Assembly: GCA_024275615.1 (NCBI GenBank)
Contig: JAJRYU010000566.1
Coordinates: forward strand, 1-17,333
DNA length: 17,333 bases
Direction: 5' to 3'
Source of the DNA: Planctomycetota bacterium
GTDB taxonomy: Bacteria; Planctomycetota; GCA-002687715; DRQF01
The number at the start of each line of letters is the position of its first letter. The first letter of the stretch is position 1. The notes beneath the pieces were generated by a model. That model ran no database searches. It was not told the DNA's origin and saw only the letters and a list, made by a program, of their open reading frames with translations. A program made the translations under genes and the position numbers. Shown in pieces: positions 15,443-17,333 of the stretch.

Positions 15443-15939
15443 AAGTCTTGTTCTCCACCATCCGATTTGACCAGGACATGACCGGAATCAATAGCAATGC
15501 TGATGGTCCTCGGTTTGGTTCCGCCCACATCCTCGGCTTCAGTAAAAAGCCCGTTTTGCCAGAGTATTCGTCTGAGCATCGTGTGGTTTCTTTCGCCAAC
15601 TTTGAACAAGCCAGTGCTGTCCATGGGATTGGCGCCACCGGCGACTTTGATGGTTAGGCGATCCAAGTCTCCTCCCATCTGGATGATCTTTTTCATGACC
15701 ATGACCATGCCCGTGTCGACAAACATGGCTGGCTTGAGTTTGCCTTTTTCTGGAGTCTTCTTTGCAGTCGGCAAGAGACAATGGATCAACGCACCCACTT
15801 GAGCATCTGGGTCATAGATAGTAATTCCCAGGCACGAACCCAGCGCATATGTGATCAGAGTTTCTTCGCAATTGTCTGAGAAGATGACCTCAGCAACACC
15901 AACGACTCGGAGTTCAGTTTTGACCGTAGCAGGGCTCAT
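15439..15939 (-). CDS. cheD: Chemoreceptor glutamine deamidase CheD
   Basis: A 166-residue enzyme that deamidates specific glutamines of MCPs. The catalytic residues Thr30, Cys36 (ALGSCLGI) and His53 (ALIHCLLP) have the same spacing as T21, C27 and H44 of Thermotoga CheD. GGANPM (101-106) is another typical block. CheD often works with CheC, which is not seen here; CheX is the only phosphatase-family protein present. The ATG overlaps the cheR stop and its own stop overlaps the HDOD start, both as ATGA. Confidence 0.95.
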   Translation of the reverse strand: MSPATVKTELRVVGVAEVIFSDNCEETLITYALGSCLGITIYDPDAQVGALIHCLLPTAKKTPEKGKLKPAMFVDTGMVMVMKKIIQMGGDLDRLTIKVAGGANPMDSTGLFKVGERNHTMLRRILWQNGLFTEAEDVGGTKPRTISIAIDSGHVLVKSDGGEQDL

Positions 15940-16733
15940 GACTGCCTCCGGTAGATGGAAGCTCCATCTCTCTCGACCGTGTCGCCAAGACCGTTGAGGC
16001 TCTCCGACAACCCGACAATAAGACGACCTTTCTGAGTCAGTAGTTTTGCGAAGCCTTTGACTACTTTGCCGCGATCATCACTGTTGAAGTAGATCATGAC
16101 ATTGCGGCAGAAGATCAGATCGATCGGGCCTTTGAGCGGAAAGGGTTGTTCCATCAAGTTTACTCGCTTAAACACGAGCATTTTGCGAAGGATATCCTTG
16201 GCCTTATAGTCGCCGTCGATGACATCGAAATAACGTTTTTTCAGATCACTCGCCACGGGTTCAATTCTCTGCTGCGGATAGACGCCGCGGTTGGCAAATG
16301 CCAGGACCGTGGGAGAAATGTCAGTGGCGAGGATCTTTATGTCAGCTTGCTTTCCCGTCTGTCGCAGCGCTTCTTGTGCCGTGATTGCCAGAGTGTAGGG
16401 CTCTTCTCCGGTGGATGAAGCTGCGCACCAAATACGGATTCTCTGCGTGCCGTCATTGATGAGATTGGTGAGATACTCAAGCGCGAAATCGAAGTGTTGT
16501 TCTTCACGGTAGAATCTTGTCACGTTGGTGGAAATCACATCGAGCAATTCTACCAATTCGGTCTCTTTGTTCTTTTTCAGGAACTCGAGATAATCATCCT
16601 CGTTGCCGAGACCAAGCGTTCGAATTCTCTTGGCCAGTCGGGCCATGACCATGGCCTTCTTGGTGTCGGCGATGACGATGCCACTTTCGTCGTGAATCGT
16701 CTTGCGGAGATAGTTGAAAGAAGCGGGTTTCAC
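15936..16733 (-). CDS. cheR: Chemoreceptor methyltransferase CheR
   Basis: A 265-residue S-adenosylmethionine-dependent enzyme that methylates MCP glutamates. An N-terminal helical domain (about 1-80) holds STNVTRFYRE (68-77). The SAM-binding part shows WCAASSTGEEPYTLA (102-116), ATDIS (136-140) and IFCRNVMIYF (207-216). The start is GTG (16731-16733), with AGGAAAGG (16740-16747) six bases ahead. The next gene, cheD, starts inside its stop codon (ATGA). The MCP fragment ends 42 bases upstream. Confidence 0.95.
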   Translation of the reverse strand: MKPASFNYLRKTIHDESGIVIADTKKAMVMARLAKRIRTLGLGNEDDYLEFLKKNKETELVELLDVISTNVTRFYREEQHFDFALEYLTNLINDGTQRIRIWCAASSTGEEPYTLAITAQEALRQTGKQADIKILATDISPTVLAFANRGVYPQQRIEPVASDLKKRYFDVIDGDYKAKDILRKMLVFKRVNLMEQPFPLKGPIDLIFCRNVMIYFNSDDRGKVVKGFAKLLTQKGRLIVGLSESLNGLGDTVERDGASIYRRQS

Positions 16734-16775
16734 AGATTACCTTTCCTGATTCCTCGTTGATCCGTCGAGCTTGTC

Positions 16776-16985
16776 TTAGAAGTCGTCAAGTTCTCCATCA
16801 TCCAAAGGGAAAAAGTCGCGGCTAGGCGCCGCAGATTTGCTTGATGCAGGGCGGGAAGATTTGGTCTTTGATCGCCGCTTGCTTGGTTTTTTTGCTGGGG
16901 CGACTTCTTCAACTTCTTCTTCGTAGTCAAGATCTTCTATCTCGCCAACTTGAAACATCTCAGCCAGTTCGGCCAAACGGTCGAC
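16776..16985 (-). CDS. C-terminal end of a methyl-accepting chemotaxis protein (5' part lost at a junction)
   Basis: Only the last ~70 residues are present. RLAELAEMFQV resembles the end of an MCP signalling helix, and what follows is a flexible tail: an acidic stretch (EIEDLDYEEEVEEV), a Lys/Arg/Ser/Ala-rich linker, and an acidic end, PLDDGELDDF. Such tails ending in an aromatic residue tether CheR or CheB in other MCPs; here the classic first aromatic of the pentapeptide is replaced by Leu. Position just ahead of cheR fits an MCP. The frame stays open to an ATG at 17013-17015 and beyond, but residues upstream of about 16985 no longer look like an MCP. The stop is TAA. Confidence 0.55.
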   Translation of the reverse strand, partial: VDRLAELAEMFQVGEIEDLDYEEEVEEVAPAKKPSKRRSKTKSSRPASSKSAAPSRDFFPLDDGELDDF

Positions 16986-17000
16986 CTCACCCACAACCCG
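16980..17000. other. Probable chimeric junction (composition and coding-strand break)
   Basis: Left of here, minus-strand MCP coding at about 51% G+C (hand count, 16621-16980). Right of here, plus-strand membrane-protein coding at about 65% G+C (hand count, 17001-17333). Neither gene has its expected start or end at this point. GTCGAC (16980-16985) sits at the break and could be microhomology or a SalI-type ligation site. Confidence 0.6.
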
Positions 17001-17333
17001 GACCTGGTGGGGCATTACACCGCCCTCAGTTGGGGGATGCTGGGGCTGGCGGTGAAGGGCGGCGTGTGGATCGGTTTCGTCGGGCTCTTTCTGGGCTTGG
17101 GACTGCGGGGTGTGCGCTGGCGCCCGGGCGAATGGCTCCTGGTAATGCTCGGCCTGTTGGTCCTCTTCTTCCTCGGCGTTTGGCTGATGAATGAGCCGTT
17201 TGATCCCGCTGCCCGCCGGCTGCCTTGGCTTTATTTCTCCGCGGACTGGCGCTGGACACCCGACGCCGACCTTCGCCCTCGGCGTGAAGTTTGGGGCGGC
17301 CTTTGGCTGGCGTTGCTGGGCTTGATGGCCTAC
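16983..17333 (+). CDS. Internal fragment of a multi-pass membrane protein (foreign to the rest of the window)
   Basis: A plus-strand frame without a stop runs to the window edge and has no credible start. It reads NPDLVGHYTALSWGMLGL, then three hydrophobic segments (about LAVKGGVWIGFVGLFLGLGL, WLLVMLGLLVLFFLGVWLM and WGGLWLALLGLMAY) separated by RGVRWRPGE and a longer soluble loop with NEPFDPAARRLPWLYFSADW. The sequence has the character of a real protein. It recalls uncharacterised planctomycete membrane proteins, but I cannot verify that. Its G+C-rich codon use differs from every other gene here. It continues beyond 17333. Confidence 0.55.

Noticed and set aside
16841..17194. 117-codon plus-strand frame crossing the junction
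   Set aside because: It is in a different frame from the convincing membrane-protein reading and mixes sequence from both sides of the break.

Overview
The window comes from a motile Gram-negative bacterium. It encodes an outer-membrane beta-barrel protein, Sec-exported periplasmic proteins and a near-complete chemotaxis operon. The phylum cannot be fixed from the sequence. Where I counted by hand (16621-16980), G+C is about 51%. I see no tRNA, rRNA, CRISPR array, insertion sequence or phage gene. The last ~350 bases differ sharply (about 65% G+C) and look like DNA joined from another source, so the contig is probably metagenomic and its right end should be treated with caution.

Layout. 2-1792 (+): an acyl-CoA hydrolase/CoA-transferase fused to a C-terminal GNAT acetyltransferase domain, cut by the left edge and interrupted by one in-frame TAA (929-931). 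1830-5589 (-): a tightly packed operon, in transcription order a porin-like protein, a periplasmic PstS-like binding protein and a hybrid sensor histidine kinase, with overlapping stop and start codons. 5590-6160: a gene-poor divergent region with short repeats. 6161-8130: an Hsp33-family redox chaperone (+), an uncharacterised four-helix membrane protein (-) whose stop codon shares a TCATGA palindrome with that of Hsp33, and a group 1 truncated haemoglobin (+).

8176-16985 (-): a chemotaxis operon. In transcription order it reads: MCP C-terminus (truncated) - cheR - cheD - HDOD protein - cheY - cheX - cheB - cheA - PilZ protein - Aer-type PAS protein - soluble MCP. Four successive junctions (cheR/cheD, cheD/HDOD, HDOD/cheY, cheY/cheX) are 4-base ATGA overlaps, so these genes are very likely translationally coupled. 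CheR and CheB set receptor methylation, CheD deamidates receptors, CheA phosphorylates CheY and CheB, and CheX probably dephosphorylates CheY. The last two genes look like a redox or oxygen sensor split over two polypeptides: an Aer-like FAD-binding PAS protein and a cytosolic signalling MCP, comparable in plan to Campylobacter CetB/CetA. No cheW or cheC and no flagellar gene lies in the window.

The points most worth a second look are the single nonsense codon in an otherwise intact CoA-transferase, the split Aer-like module with a PilZ gene in the same operon, the HDOD gene embedded by overlaps between cheD and cheY, the porin/binding-protein/hybrid-kinase operon, and the composition break near 16985.
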